Source: Paraphysomonas bandaiensis
Taxonomy: Eukaryota; Chrysophyceae
Direction of reading: 5' to 3'
Length of the DNA: 64,000 bases
Assembly: GCA_965644295.1 (NCBI GenBank)
Contig: CBFFRP010000046.1
Span: forward strand, 62,001 to 126,000
How positions within the stretch are numbered: the stretch's first letter is position 1; each line of letters begins with the position of its first letter. Position numbers and translations under genes: made by a program. Below, in pieces: positions 1 to 11,203 of this stretch. A model generated the notes under the pieces. The model saw only the letters and a list, made by a program, of their open reading frames with translations. It had not been told where the DNA came from and did no database searches.

Positions 1-3000
1 CATTAACCTCTCTTTGTCCTTCGCGATCATTTCGTTAACAACCTTCGTACTAGTGTTACCAGCTTCGTCGGTGACAAATACAAGGTTGTTAAGTGCATCG
101 TAGCAATCACCTAGGTATTTCATTATTTTAGGTGGGTTCGTACCGTTGGCAAGCATATCCAGCAATGCCACATTGGACACAAAATAAAAACGAGGGAAAA
201 TCTTCTTTTTCTGGTCTAGATATTCATTGAGGGATTTCTGACACTGGTCCAAACGACTCATAGTACTCATTAGGAGCTCCTGCCTTCCATCCGCAGAACA
301 CACATTTATTACATTTGGTTCTGTAACAGCTTCCTTCATGAGTTCTTTAAACTCGGAATCCAACCCTTCGAAACGCTTTGTGTCATCAGGTAGTTGGGAA
401 CGAATATCCGCTGATGCAAGGAAAATGCTCTCCAGTGCAGCCCATGATCTGGAGACGTTAACCCAAACCTTAAGAACATCTTCCACTGTTCCAAGTGTAC
501 TTTGCCATTGCAACACACGATCGCGGAAGAAGTCTACAAACTTGCCCATGCCTATCATGGTTTGCAGTTCCAGCTGATGAGTTTCTAGGCCTTCAATGAC
601 TTCTTCAGATGGACGAATGAGCATCATTTCACTATCGTTATGAGGAACGTAGTCCAAAACCATTGTACGCCAAAGGGTTTCAATATCTTTAAGCTTTCTT
701 TCAATTTTGAGCTCTTTGCTCGCTGTCTCGACGACTTCCTCAATGTCTTCGGCATATTTATGGATGCCGATTTTGACAATATCTTCGAATGTGAACTTTG
801 GGTCGTGAGGGTCAATATTTTTGACATTGCAAACTTTTGCCACCTGCTTCCAGTGACGGTCACGCATAGCAGCACTGTGCAGATCGTTCACCAAAGGAAG
901 CACTATACCCATGTTCTTAATAGTTTCCTCAATGGAGCGGTATACTGCCCATCCCTTCACGACAGGAGTTTCGTTAGCCATTTTACGGAGGGATTTGAGG
1001 AGAGACTTCGTAACATCCTCGAGATTATCGGTATTAATATCTGCCCACAACAAGGAATTCCAACTCTCAAATGTCGTGAGTACCAATGACTTCATGTCCC
1101 ACACATACTTCAGCAATCTCAGCTCAGTACGAGTGTCACCCGTCTCTGGGTACTTCGATACTTGCAACTCAAAGAGCTCTTCCAACTCGTTGAACTTCTT
1201 AGCCTCCTCCTCTTTCTTTACCAGTTCGTTAGCATGGAAATCCATCATTTTGTAAGCCTCAGAGGGAGAACCAGTGAAAGTGAAAGGAGCATCCTTCCTA
1301 AAGTTGTTGCGGAACTCGCGAATAGACAAGTAAAACTCTTCAAGAGACACCTTCAGTGACTCCACCTCTCTATTCTGCATAGGCAAGATCTCTTCTTTCT
1401 TCTTAAACGTCTTCTTTACAACAGCATCCCATGCCATAGGGGCATCATCCAGGTAGTCTTGTACAGGAATATCACCAATGTTGGGAATAGATGAAATCTC
1501 AACACCGTGAGCTTTCATTGTATTCAATGTATCCTGCAGAGGCTCGAACATTTCTTCTGTTATATCCATCGCCTTGCGCACATCTCGAATATCTTCCATG
1601 ACTGTCATCAAAGCACTCTTTCCAGCCGCACCCTCTTCGACTTCAATATCCAAGCCCTTATTAACCTGGGCCATAAATCCATCCAGAGTAGTAAGTTTTT
1701 CAACCAATGTCGTCTTCAAACAACTAATGAACATCTCAATCCATCTTGACGTCCACGTCATGAGTTGCGACTTAATAGGTTGAGTGTTGATGCGGAGCCA
1801 CCCAACATCCATCGGCGATTGTAACTTGTGAATACTATCGCGAATACCTTCATACTTTACAAGGGCGGCATCGAATTTCTTTAGATCCAACAAACTTTGC
1901 CCATTCTCAGTAACAATCTGGGCATCCTCTTTAAACTCAGCAAAGAAGACGGGTAACTCAGTACTCCAGAGGTAACTATGCCGATCGTACTCCGCCTTTA
2001 CCGCGAAGCAACGATCTTCGTTCTCTTGCAACGTTTCGTTTATACGCGCCAATAACATACAAACGTTGTGATCCATTTGCATTTCACGAAGGTACGTCCC
2101 TTCGTTATCCAGCCGCTTAAAAAGAGTTGCGACGTTGAAAAACGAGCCAAGCCAGCCATTGACTAGATCGCGAATTCCCTTACCATTGGCAGGTAACAAG
2201 TCAGGAATAAATTTAACTTCATCACGACGTCCCTCTTCGTGGCGGACACTAACAAGATCTAGTTTGACTTCGATAACTGGCATCTTATCCTCCTTCGCAA
2301 TCTGCTCCGCATCGAGCTGATCATATAGGTACTCCAACGAAGTATAGACAACACCCGCGAGACCATCAACAACAATATTATTTACAAAATCGACATACGC
2401 TCGCCAGTCATTGGAAGCATTAGATACCCGAAGAACCTTGTTTGTATCCTTAACCATGGTATGAATAGATTTCCCACCATCCTTAATCTCAGCGTATCGC
2501 TCCTTGACAAGATTCTTATGTTCTCGTTCAAATTCATCCTTAACCATGGGTTTGGGTTTGCGGCTAAGCAGAGGCTTCTTATAAGTCTCAAGCTGCTCTG
2601 TAATTAATCTCATGTTCTCCTTCATAGTACGGACAACCTCATTTACCATGGTTACCTGCTCCATGGAATCAACAATAAACTCATTTATGCCATTAGTTTT
2701 CCAGTTCATAACAGTAAGACCGCGCTCGATGACTGTGTCAAACTTAGTCAGGTACGGCTGAACCAATGGCTTCTCCACTGGAAGTAAGCAATTGAGAACG
2801 TCGTTATTCATATTCACAATGAGGTCTAGATTTCCAGTCCACCTCCTGAAAGTCTCAACCTGCTGGTATATCTCAAGTGCTGACTCCGGCACGTTTAGTC
2901 CGAGAAGAAGAAAGTACTTCACCTCTCGCAATAGACGAACGAGTGCTGGGTCAAAGTTAACAGAAAGAATTCTGGTTTCAGGATGACGTAAAAGAAGAGG

Positions 3001-5031
3001 GAGCTTAAGTTTAGACTGTGATGAGAACTCAACATCTCTACCCCATTCCTCGATCTTTTGGTTCTCATACTCCTGAAGAGATGCCATGATGGTAGCATAT
3101 ACCTTCGAGACTTCTTTTGCTTCTTCTCGTTCTAAAATCGAGCGCTCCAGCTGCTGCAACTTCGCCATAGGAATGTGAATTCGCTCGACTAGTCCACGGC
3201 ACCACGTCAACGCACCGGCAATAGGCGGCAGATTCCACGCAATAGGACAGTTATCTCTGTATTGCAAAAAGAGTTCTTGTACAGTCTTCAAGTCGTGGCC
3301 ATACGACTGCACCAAACTAACATACTTCTTCTCGAGCTCGTCTTGAATAATTGGGCGCTCTAGCAAACCCTCAAAGCTATCGAGCAGCTTAAACCGACCA
3401 TAGACTGTCGCGCAATCATCAAAAGCAAGGCTCACGACAGCTCCCAGTCGTCGTTCTAGTTCCTTGATAGTGCACCGGAACTCGTAAAAGTCGTCGTCAA
3501 ACTCCTTCGCTCCAACATCCATTATATCGTAAGGCACAGATTTAAATTTCGCAACAGCATACTGAAAATCTTCATAAATCTGCTTGATAGATGCAGTCAG
3601 AGTCTTTCCTTTAGTACCACCTACTTCGATTTTTGCAAGTTTACTGAACTGAACAATTGTCTGAGTTAGATCCAGGATATCGTGACACCTTTCGAGGAAT
3701 GAGTCCAAACGCATGAACAGTGCATTGTTTTGGATCTTCCATGGATTAGCAGGACATTCTGCATTTGCAGTTGCTTTGTAATCAAAATACGTCGATTTAA
3801 AAGTTCCACAGACGTGAAGAGTGGTCTTTAGCATCGTGACGGCTTGATTAGCCTCTTCATTCTCAATCATATTAAATATTTGGGATCCACTGACGTACTT
3901 AGTCGCTTGAGCGATCAGGCTATTGCATATCTCTCTCATAAGCACAACTAGGCGTGCCGGTGTATTGTAATGCTTAGAGTTCTTCCAAATGAGAAGAATG
4001 ATATGAAGCATAGGCTTAAATAATTCAACAGTTTTTGGAAAGTCGTCTTCGCCGTTTAGATTCTGAAACCAAACCTCAAGAGTGCGAAGGTACTTAGTGT
4101 TATCGTTAGCCTCCATGCGGGCCGTAAAAACCTCTTTGCAAAGTCTGGCAAATGTAGTACAGTATGTGCTTTTCGATTGGTCCAGGGCCCGCAGAACACG
4201 GCGAATACGAGGTCCTTGTAACTGTTCAAATATTGAATTCAAATTACCGGCCTTGTTCTTCCAGAACTCGATTTCGACGTCTGGTGTAGGGTGCATTCCT
4301 TGTTTCAGCTGCGACTCAGGATCCTGCTTCAGCACACTACGAATTTGCTTTGTCCATGTGATAATTGCTCCTTCCAACAAGGAGATGCGATTCTTTCCCG
4401 TACTGGGACCTCCGCTAAGATCGATAGGCGGCATGGGCAACCTAGTTTCGCCTTTAATCTGGCCGCATATAATGGTGGTACTTGATAAGAAGTTGTGAAA
4501 TCGGTCCATTATTTCACGAGTAGGAACCTCACCCCATTTTGCTTGGTTCTGGGGATTCGAGAGAACAGGCAAGAATATTTCGTTTGCTAGTAGTTCCAAA
4601 TGTTCAAAAGGACTAGGACCGCCAAGTTCAGTTGCAATTAACTGCATAACATATCGAATCAAACACTATCAGATGAATACATACATATGACTCACATCTG
4701 ACTGAATGTTGTCCATTTTAAGTGTACAAGTCCTTAATTTAACGAAGAGAAGAACTTTTCCTTTCGAGAGCTTTGATGGGATGACTTTATCCAACTTCAT
4801 AGTCTCCGGCACCACTAAACATCGACAGTCTTCCAGCTCACAGAATTGTGTAATCGTCTCTCTGAATAACATCATTATTAATCAATACAACAAACAAAGG
4901 GATCATGTCAAGCACCTTGTCTCCTCTGTCCCCAATAATTTGTCAAGCTTGGTCCCTGCAAGCTTAGGGAAAGCGGATGCTATTCTATCTTTAATATATT
5001 CAAATCTTTTATCTTCAGATGATTCTGCCAT
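1..5031 (-). CDS. Axonemal outer-arm dynein heavy chain, N-terminal part (runs off the left edge)
   Basis: Motor subunit of the ciliary outer dynein arm; this window holds only the tail and linker, about 1640 residues. Exons are 5031-4916, 4861-4696 and 4641-1, with two 54-nt GT-AG introns whose phases match. The start is the ATG reading MAESSEDKR, the last Met before the conserved region; an upstream in-frame Met at 5088 is less likely. Near the left edge the linker (DHC_N2) is clear: RPSEEVIEGLE, ADIRSQLPDDTKRF and FPRFYFVSN, patterns I associate with the DNAH9/11/17 (beta) class. The AAA+ ring, microtubule-binding stalk and C-terminus lie outside the window. The large third exon is open throughout, so this looks like an intact gene. 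It is head-to-head with the coiled-coil gene at 5527. Dynein heavy chain identity is certain; the exact paralogue is inferred. Confidence 0.94.
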
Positions 5032-5526
5032 GACGTGATACAACTTATTGTTCCTACCCCAATTAGTTGTTTTATAATGTGAGGTCACTCACGTGAATGG
5101 AAATGGCTGACTCTAACTTGGCTCTATACAATCTTCACACTGCTGGAAGTTTCAACACTGCAGCTGGGTGTGTGTGTATTCAGATCACAACAATCACTTT
5201 CAGTTGAAAAGAAACGGCCGTCGTCAGAATCTTAGAGAGTCACGAAAAACTGAAATTCTTGGCAGTTTGGAGCTGGGTTTGAAATCTCAACGAATTGTTT
5301 TTTTTTTCAATGATTTCGAGCACACACAGACTTTTAACACATCATCCAATCAACTATTATTATGATCTGTTCTATCAGTGAACTGATTGGTCACTTTGAA
5401 GTCGAAGTGAAGTGAAGTAAAGTGAAAGTCACTTCAAAGTATGCCAAAATCTATCTGTCAGTGACCGGAGCGAGAGTCCTCATATCTTACATACGCTACT
5501 GCTACAGAGGCCTGTATAGTTAATTA
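5032..5526. promoter_or_regulatory. Head-to-head intergenic region, candidate bidirectional promoter
   Basis: The 495 bp between two divergent start codons holds no ORF worth calling. It contains CACACTGCTGG at about 5137, AACACTGCAGC at about 5154 and CTGCTACAG near 5496, resembling words in the other head-to-head gaps of this window. It also has a run of GAAGTG-like repeats closed by an inverted repeat (ACTTTGAAGT near 5393, ACTTCAAAGT near 5430). A regulatory role is inferred from position only. Confidence 0.5.
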
Positions 5527-8355
5527 TGAGTCTGGACAGAGCTCGAGATATAGAAGAAAAACTACGATATTTGTAAGCCCTCCTGATATGATTATAATGA
5601 ATGACCTGTTTGTGAAGGGAGTCACGCAGAAGTGTTCTTGAGAAACGCATTCAATTAAGAGAATCGACTTTAGCGGAGTTCTCCTCTGCTCATGAAAAGA
5701 GTATTGAGAGAATGCGTCAGGTGGCTTTAAAGCAGAATGAAGCCGCAAGAGCTCGAAACAGAGAACTACTGAACAGCATATGCGCTGCAGAGGGATCGAT
5801 GGCAAATAGGAGCAAACGGGCTGTCTCATCGCGCTCTTCGTCTCAATTAGAGCACGCAAAGAAGTCTTATTTATCATTTACAGAGAAACTGCGACCCTAT
5901 TGGAGGGAGCAACAGACTATTCAGCAGATGGGCATACTCAAACAACTGCAACGGGAGAAGGAGTCTGCGGAAACGAGAAGAGAGGTATGTGATTGAGGTT
6001 ATATGAGTTGCGTGGTGATATTGTTGCAGCGTACTTTGAGAGATATGGAGCGAGAACACCAACTGAGGCAAGTTTTGTGTTTTCTTCTGTGACATTGGGT
6101 GACACGTGATTATGCAGGGTTGCAATGGAACAGGAACGGAGACAGTTGTTGCTTTCTTTATCGTTAGAGCAAAGAGATGCTCTGGAAGCAACTGCCCAGG
6201 CGGAGATACTGCGGGAGCAAGGCAGAGCTGTGGAGGAGGTGATTAGCGAGGAGTTCAATTCTTTTGGGGAGGAATACCAGCGACAAGTGTCTGGTGCAGC
6301 TGAGAGAGAGGCTACAGAAGCTAGACACACTATCGCCCCACTTTTTGCACCACCACCATCTCGCATTCTACCCCCAGTCACGCAGAGACTGGTAGATAAA
6401 ACACCTCCAAGGCTAACTGGTAACGCTCTACGAGCAACAGATAGTACCCGGTTAGAGGGAAGAGTTGAACATCCATCAACAACAGCGTATGAGGACAGTG
6501 AGCAACCGCTGGTATCAACAAAACCAGACCCACAAAGACCAGCAATTACCTCTCCACAGCCAGTGGGCAGCAAGGAGCATCCACCAGTACTAGCTAAATT
6601 GGCGGGAAGCCCCGAGCAACCACCTGCAGCAAGGCTAGTGGGTAATACTGAGCAACAACGAGAAAAGGTAGTCAGTTATTCATTAGACGAATCAAACGGT
6701 GCTGAGTCGTCCAACGCTGGAGCTTCTGGTAGCGTTGTGCCCGCAGTGTCACCAGCACGTGACCCCGTTATGCGCTCTGTTTCTGGTGATTCTGGTAGCA
6801 TTAAGTCACTTGATGCTCCGCGGTCAGACCTTTCTATTAACTCAGCTGGTGATGATAAACCTGAAAAGGTGGAGGAGAGCAAAAACCTGAGTGCTCCTGC
6901 TGCCGTCACTAATCAAGGCATGGCACCCAATCAAGATACACCAATACCAGCCACTCCCTCTTTAGTCACTCAGGCTTCATCTTCTGATGATATCCCACTG
7001 GACCGGAACATGCTTGTCGTTTCTGCAGACAGATTATCTGCCGAGCTCCCTCCGCGACCCCCCCGTAGGTCTCAGGAACAGGAAACAGGAAAGGATTTAT
7101 CGGTGACTGACGAATCTAAAAGCACAACAGATTTGCGTATAACTAGTACCATGGAAACTACTCAAGTAGCTGCTCTGCTACAAGCTGTATGTTCCTATCT
7201 GGAGAACATGGACGAGCCATTGGTTGTGAAAAAAGCGTATTTCACAGCCGCCAATGATGCAAACAGCGTACCCAGCAGTGAAGTTATGAATCTCATTAAC
7301 GACCATGGGAAGAATAAGGTGTTTTCGTCGTCTGCTGCGGCTGCAGCGATTCTTATACTGAAGGTGGCTGATGAAAAGGGGTCGTATATGCTTCCAAGGT
7401 ACTGTATGCCATGGAACACGATAGTGATGTAATAACATGTGCTAGTGATCTCTTGAACGGAGTAGTGTCTGTGGAAAAAGTGAACAAAAGTCATAAGAAG
7501 ATGGGAGGTCACCGCGCTGAAGTTTGGACAGCTCTGACAGATCACATGCGACGGATAATAGAGTCGAAGCGAATGTCGCAGGAGGAGATTTGCAAGTAGT
7601 ATTCGTGGTGTGACCTTACCGTATGTAACACTGTAATGTAGGATAGTTACGTCGTCTCTGGTCAATCACATAGATGCAGATGATAGGTCAAGGGTAGAGA
7701 GGAAGGTAGTTTATATATTTTGACGTACCGTCTAAATTGACCGTGCGTGAAGGTGCTAAAGCTGGTTCAATTGGCCGTTCTGCCACCTGAGAAGGAGGTC
7801 CACCGTTATCACTCATAAGTATATTTATTTTAATCATATGTATTAGAGTCATACCCCTCGTCCGCCGGTGCCCCCACCTCGTAAGTTTGGTATTTCATAC
7901 GACCCCTCCCCAACCCCTCCAGGTTCATGACACTTTATTTTATAAAATATGCCGGCTAATGTAATTTGACGAATAGATACACCCTCCATTAAGACATACA
8001 GTGAAGGGGGATTATCGGCACCGACCTCGCCTGCGGTGAATGTCGATCTGACCATACCATCTCCGGCAAGAGCACCAAATAGTTCTACAAAGGTAATATC
8101 ATCGAGGTTTATAAATAATTCCTCAATCTCTAAATAGAGCAAAACTGTTTCAACTCTCCCCATGTCCAGCCAAATTCTCAAATCTGCTGCCTTGGCTAAA
8201 TTCCAGGTTTGATGTTGAACAATGTAGTGATGAGCATTGATGTTGTTGTGCAGGTGGACGACGATGAAATTGAAGATGATGACGGGTTTGAAGCCCCTGC
8301 CATAGTCATGCGTGATCTCTCGGAACAACAAGACGATGATGAATTTGACTTTTAG
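5527..8355 (+). CDS. Coiled-coil, Ser/Pro-rich protein with acidic C-terminus (possibly kizuna-like centrosomal protein)
   Basis: Eleven exons reconstructed by phase: 5527-5573, 5618-5984, 6030-6067, 6118-7363, 7399-7595, 7642-7705, 7753-7797, 7847-7880, 7977-8092, 8138-8206 and 8254-8355, giving 774 residues. Residues 1-240 are charged and helical (LESRRSVLEKRIQLRES and on), likely coiled coil. The middle, to about 560, is low-complexity Ser/Pro/Glu-rich. The C-terminus is very acidic and ends DDDEFDF. The intron after 6067 is GC-AG (GCAAGT donor); the one at 7364-7398 is only 35 nt and could instead be read through to a stop at 7432. I do not firmly recognise the family. The N-terminal pattern and acidic end recall kizuna (KIZ), and the neighbours are ciliary genes. 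The exon 7 donor (GTCCAC) is weak. Confidence 0.68.
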
Positions 8356-9036
8356 ATGTCCTGTGTTGACTGATAGCGTGATGTATGTATATATCTGCAG
8401 GTTTGATGGTAGTAGTATTTCGAGTTGTCTAGCATGTGTCGGTAGTAAATTAGTTGCATTTCGATAATAATACGTGCATGAATAGACACTTTCTTTTACC
8501 TTTATGCTAAAGCTGGGTCAATGGTTATATATGAAAATTTTATGCTTTTTCATTATTGAAGCTCTGTCCACTTTATTTCAGAGTGATCTATTCAACAGAG
8601 TTTCACTCGATTATACATGCAAGCACATAGAAAGTGTTCATTTAGCTTCCCCCAAAATACGACTGTTCAATTGTATTGAAAACTTGTTTTTGATATGACG
8701 TAATTCTCAAGAAGTGGTACTGTAGGTAACTAGGTAACTTTTGTTCTGCTTTTACTATTACCTTCTATCTACTTCGTAATACTTTAACAAATCAAACACC
8801 AAGACAAGCGAAATATCATTGAATTCACTAAGCTCGAATAAACCACGGGTTGGGCATTAAATTAACGCTATAATCTTGTCAAAATGTACTACATCCCGTA
8901 AATTTAGGTGACAGGAGTGACACAGCACCACATTGTGTGAGGAACAGAGTTTTTAGGTATTATACACTCGCCGTCCGTCTAGGACATGATACATTCGCAT
9001 CAACTTGAAACCAATACAAAGCACTACCAGGTATAA
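8356..9036. other. Tail-to-tail spacer, copy 1; nothing recognised
   Basis: AT-rich 681 bp between the stop codons of the convergent coiled-coil gene and the DNAAF3 fragment. A 64-residue open frame at 8504-8698 has no supporting features. I see no RNA gene or repeat inside it apart from the duplication itself. Confidence 0.6.
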
Positions 9037-9470
9037 CTATGTTTCTGTTACATTTTTCACATAAAAAATAACGTCATCTTGTTCTGAAGCTTCTTCCCTC
9101 CTTCGCCTCTTCACAGGAGCTGTTACATTAACGTTAAGCACGATAGTGACTGCAATGGCAACACAAACTTACATTCAACTAGATGAGACCATCCTTGAGC
9201 CTCCGCAAACTCCTTCTCCTTCAAGTTGAACTCCTTCTTCTGGTCCCGAAGCAGTGGTACTACATACTTACCCGTCTCTATTCCGACTACAGCACCATCC
9301 CGAAGGACAGTATTTGCCTGGGGGGTTTGAAGAAATTGCGCAGCTCTCGAGGAAACAAACATGCCATCAAATAGATTTGTAAACTTGGCCTTCTTGAGCA
9401 GCTCTGCAGGATTTGAGGAGAGCAGAGGGAATACTTTGACCCCCTGGAATGATTCTACAATACACTCAGC
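9037..9470 (-). pseudogene. DNAAF3 3'-end fragment created by the duplication
   Basis: Contains exon 4 (9119-9037) and the 3' part of exon 3 (9470-9173), identical to 11286-11204 and 11637-11340 in the functional gene. It lacks exons 1-2, most of exon 3 and the DNAAF3 promoter. Open frames in it run into foreign sequence at the 9471 junction. It is probably not expressed as a functional protein. Confidence 0.93.
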
Positions 9471-9471
9471 G

Positions 9472-10522
9472 ATGGGAAGAATAAGGTGTTTTCGTCGTCT
9501 GCTGCGGCTGCAGCGATTCTTATACTGAAGGTGGCTGATGAAAAGGGGTCGTATATGCTTCCAAGGTACTGTATGCCATGGAACACGATAGTGATGTAAT
9601 AACATGTGCTAGTGATCTCTTGAACGGAGTAGTGTCTGTGGAAAAAGTGAACAAAAGTCATAAGAAGATGGGAGGTCACCGCGCTGAAGTTTGGACAGCT
9701 CTGACAGATCACATGCGACGGATAATAGAGTCGAAGCGAATGTCGCAGGAGGAGATTTGCAAGTAGTATTCGTGGTGTGACCTTACCGTATGTAACACTG
9801 TAATGTAGGATAGTTACGTCGTCTCTGGTCAATCACATAGATGCAGATGATAGGTCAAGGGTAGAGAGGAAGGTAGTTTATATATTTTGACGTACCGTCT
9901 AAATTGACCGTGCGTGAAGGTGCTAAAGCTGGTTCAATTGGCCGTTCTGCCACCTGAGAAGGAGGTCCACCGTTATCACTCATAAGTATATTTATTTTAA
10001 TCATATGTATTAGAGTCATACCCCTCGTCCGCCGGTGCCCCCACCTCGTAAGTTTGGTATTTCATACGACCCCTCCCCAACCCCTCCAGGTTCATGACAC
10101 TTTATTTTATAAAATATGCCGGCTAATGTAATTTGACGAATAGATACACCCTCCATTAAGACATACAGTGAAGGGGGATTATCGGCACCGACCTCGCCTG
10201 CGGTGAATGTCGATCTGACCATACCATCTCCGGCAAGAGCACCAAATAGTTCTACAAAGGTAATATCATCGAGGTTTATAAATAATTCCTCAATCTCTAA
10301 ATAGAGCAAAACTGTTTCAACTCTCCCCATGTCCAGCCAAATTCTCAAATCTGCTGCCTTGGCTAAATTCCAGGTTTGATGTTGAACAATGTAGTGATGA
10401 GCATTGATGTTGTTGTGCAGGTGGACGACGATGAAATTGAAGATGATGACGGGTTTGAAGCCCCTGCCATAGTCATGCGTGATCTCTCGGAACAACAAGA
10501 CGATGATGAATTTGACTTTTAG
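9472..10522 (+). pseudogene. 3'-end fragment of the coiled-coil gene created by the duplication
   Basis: Holds the last 59 nt of exon 4 (9472-9530) and exons 5-11 at 9566-9762, 9809-9872, 9920-9964, 10014-10047, 10144-10259, 10305-10373 and 10421-10522, all with intact splice sites. It has no start exon and no promoter. It could be made only as a read-through product from copy 1 or from a cryptic start such as the Met at 9578. Confidence 0.92.
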
Positions 10523-11203
10523 ATGTCCTGTGTTGACTGATAGCGTGATGTATGTATATATCTGCAGGTTTGATGGTAGTAGTATTTCGAGTTGTCTAGC
10601 ATGTGTCGGTAGTAAATTAGTTGCATTTCGATAATAATACGTGCATGAATAGACACTTTCTTTTACCTTTATGCTAAAGCTGGGTCAATGGTTATATATG
10701 AAAATTTTATGCTTTTTCATTATTGAAGCTCTGTCCACTTTATTTCAGAGTGATCTATTCAACAGAGTTTCACTCGATTATACATGCAAGCACATAGAAA
10801 GTGTTCATTTAGCTTCCCCCAAAATACGACTGTTCAATTGTATTGAAAACTTGTTTTTGATATGACGTAATTCTCAAGAAGTGGTACTGTAGGTAACTAG
10901 GTAACTTTTGTTCTGCTTTTACTATTACCTTCTATCTACTTCGTAATACTTTAACAAATCAAACACCAAGACAAGCGAAATATCATTGAATTCACTAAGC
11001 TCGAATAAACCACGGGTTGGGCATTAAATTAACGCTATAATCTTGTCAAAATGTACTACATCCCGTAAATTTAGGTGACAGGAGTGACACAGCACCACAT
11101 TGTGTGAGGAACAGAGTTTTTAGGTATTATACACTCGCCGTCCGTCTAGGACATGATACATTCGCATCAACTTGAAACCAATACAAAGCACTACCAGGTA
11201 TAA
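10523..11203. other. Tail-to-tail spacer, copy 2; nothing recognised
   Basis: Identical to 8356-9036. It separates the duplicated fragment of the coiled-coil gene from the stop codon of intact DNAAF3, presumably providing the DNAAF3 3' untranslated region. Confidence 0.6.

Larger units (their letters stand above)
7305..9470. repeat. Tandem duplication, copy 1 (period 2167 bp)
   Basis: This segment recurs at 9472-11637 with no difference I could find on reading both; every ORF in it has an identical partner offset by 2167. It starts inside exon 4 of the coiled-coil gene, covers the rest of that gene and the tail-to-tail spacer, and ends inside exon 3 of the convergent DNAAF3 gene. One unmatched G (9471) sits at the junction. 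Confidence 0.97.

Noticed and set aside
4082-4498. 138-residue plus-strand ORF
   Set aside because: Shadow of the dynein heavy chain exon, which is open and family-like on the minus strand.
5032-5526. RFX X-box expected in a ciliary promoter
   Set aside because: I looked for the GTNRCC(N)RGYAAC-type palindrome in the dynein gap and did not find a convincing match.
7849-8331. 160-residue minus-strand ORF, also at 10016-10498
   Set aside because: It is antisense to exons 8-11 of the coiled-coil gene, whose plus-strand exons join in phase with good splice sites. It appears twice only because of the duplication.
9578-9766. Small independent gene in duplication copy 2 beginning MEHDSDVIT
   Set aside because: It is exon 5 of the coiled-coil gene with part of the following intron; its Met is internal to the spliced protein.
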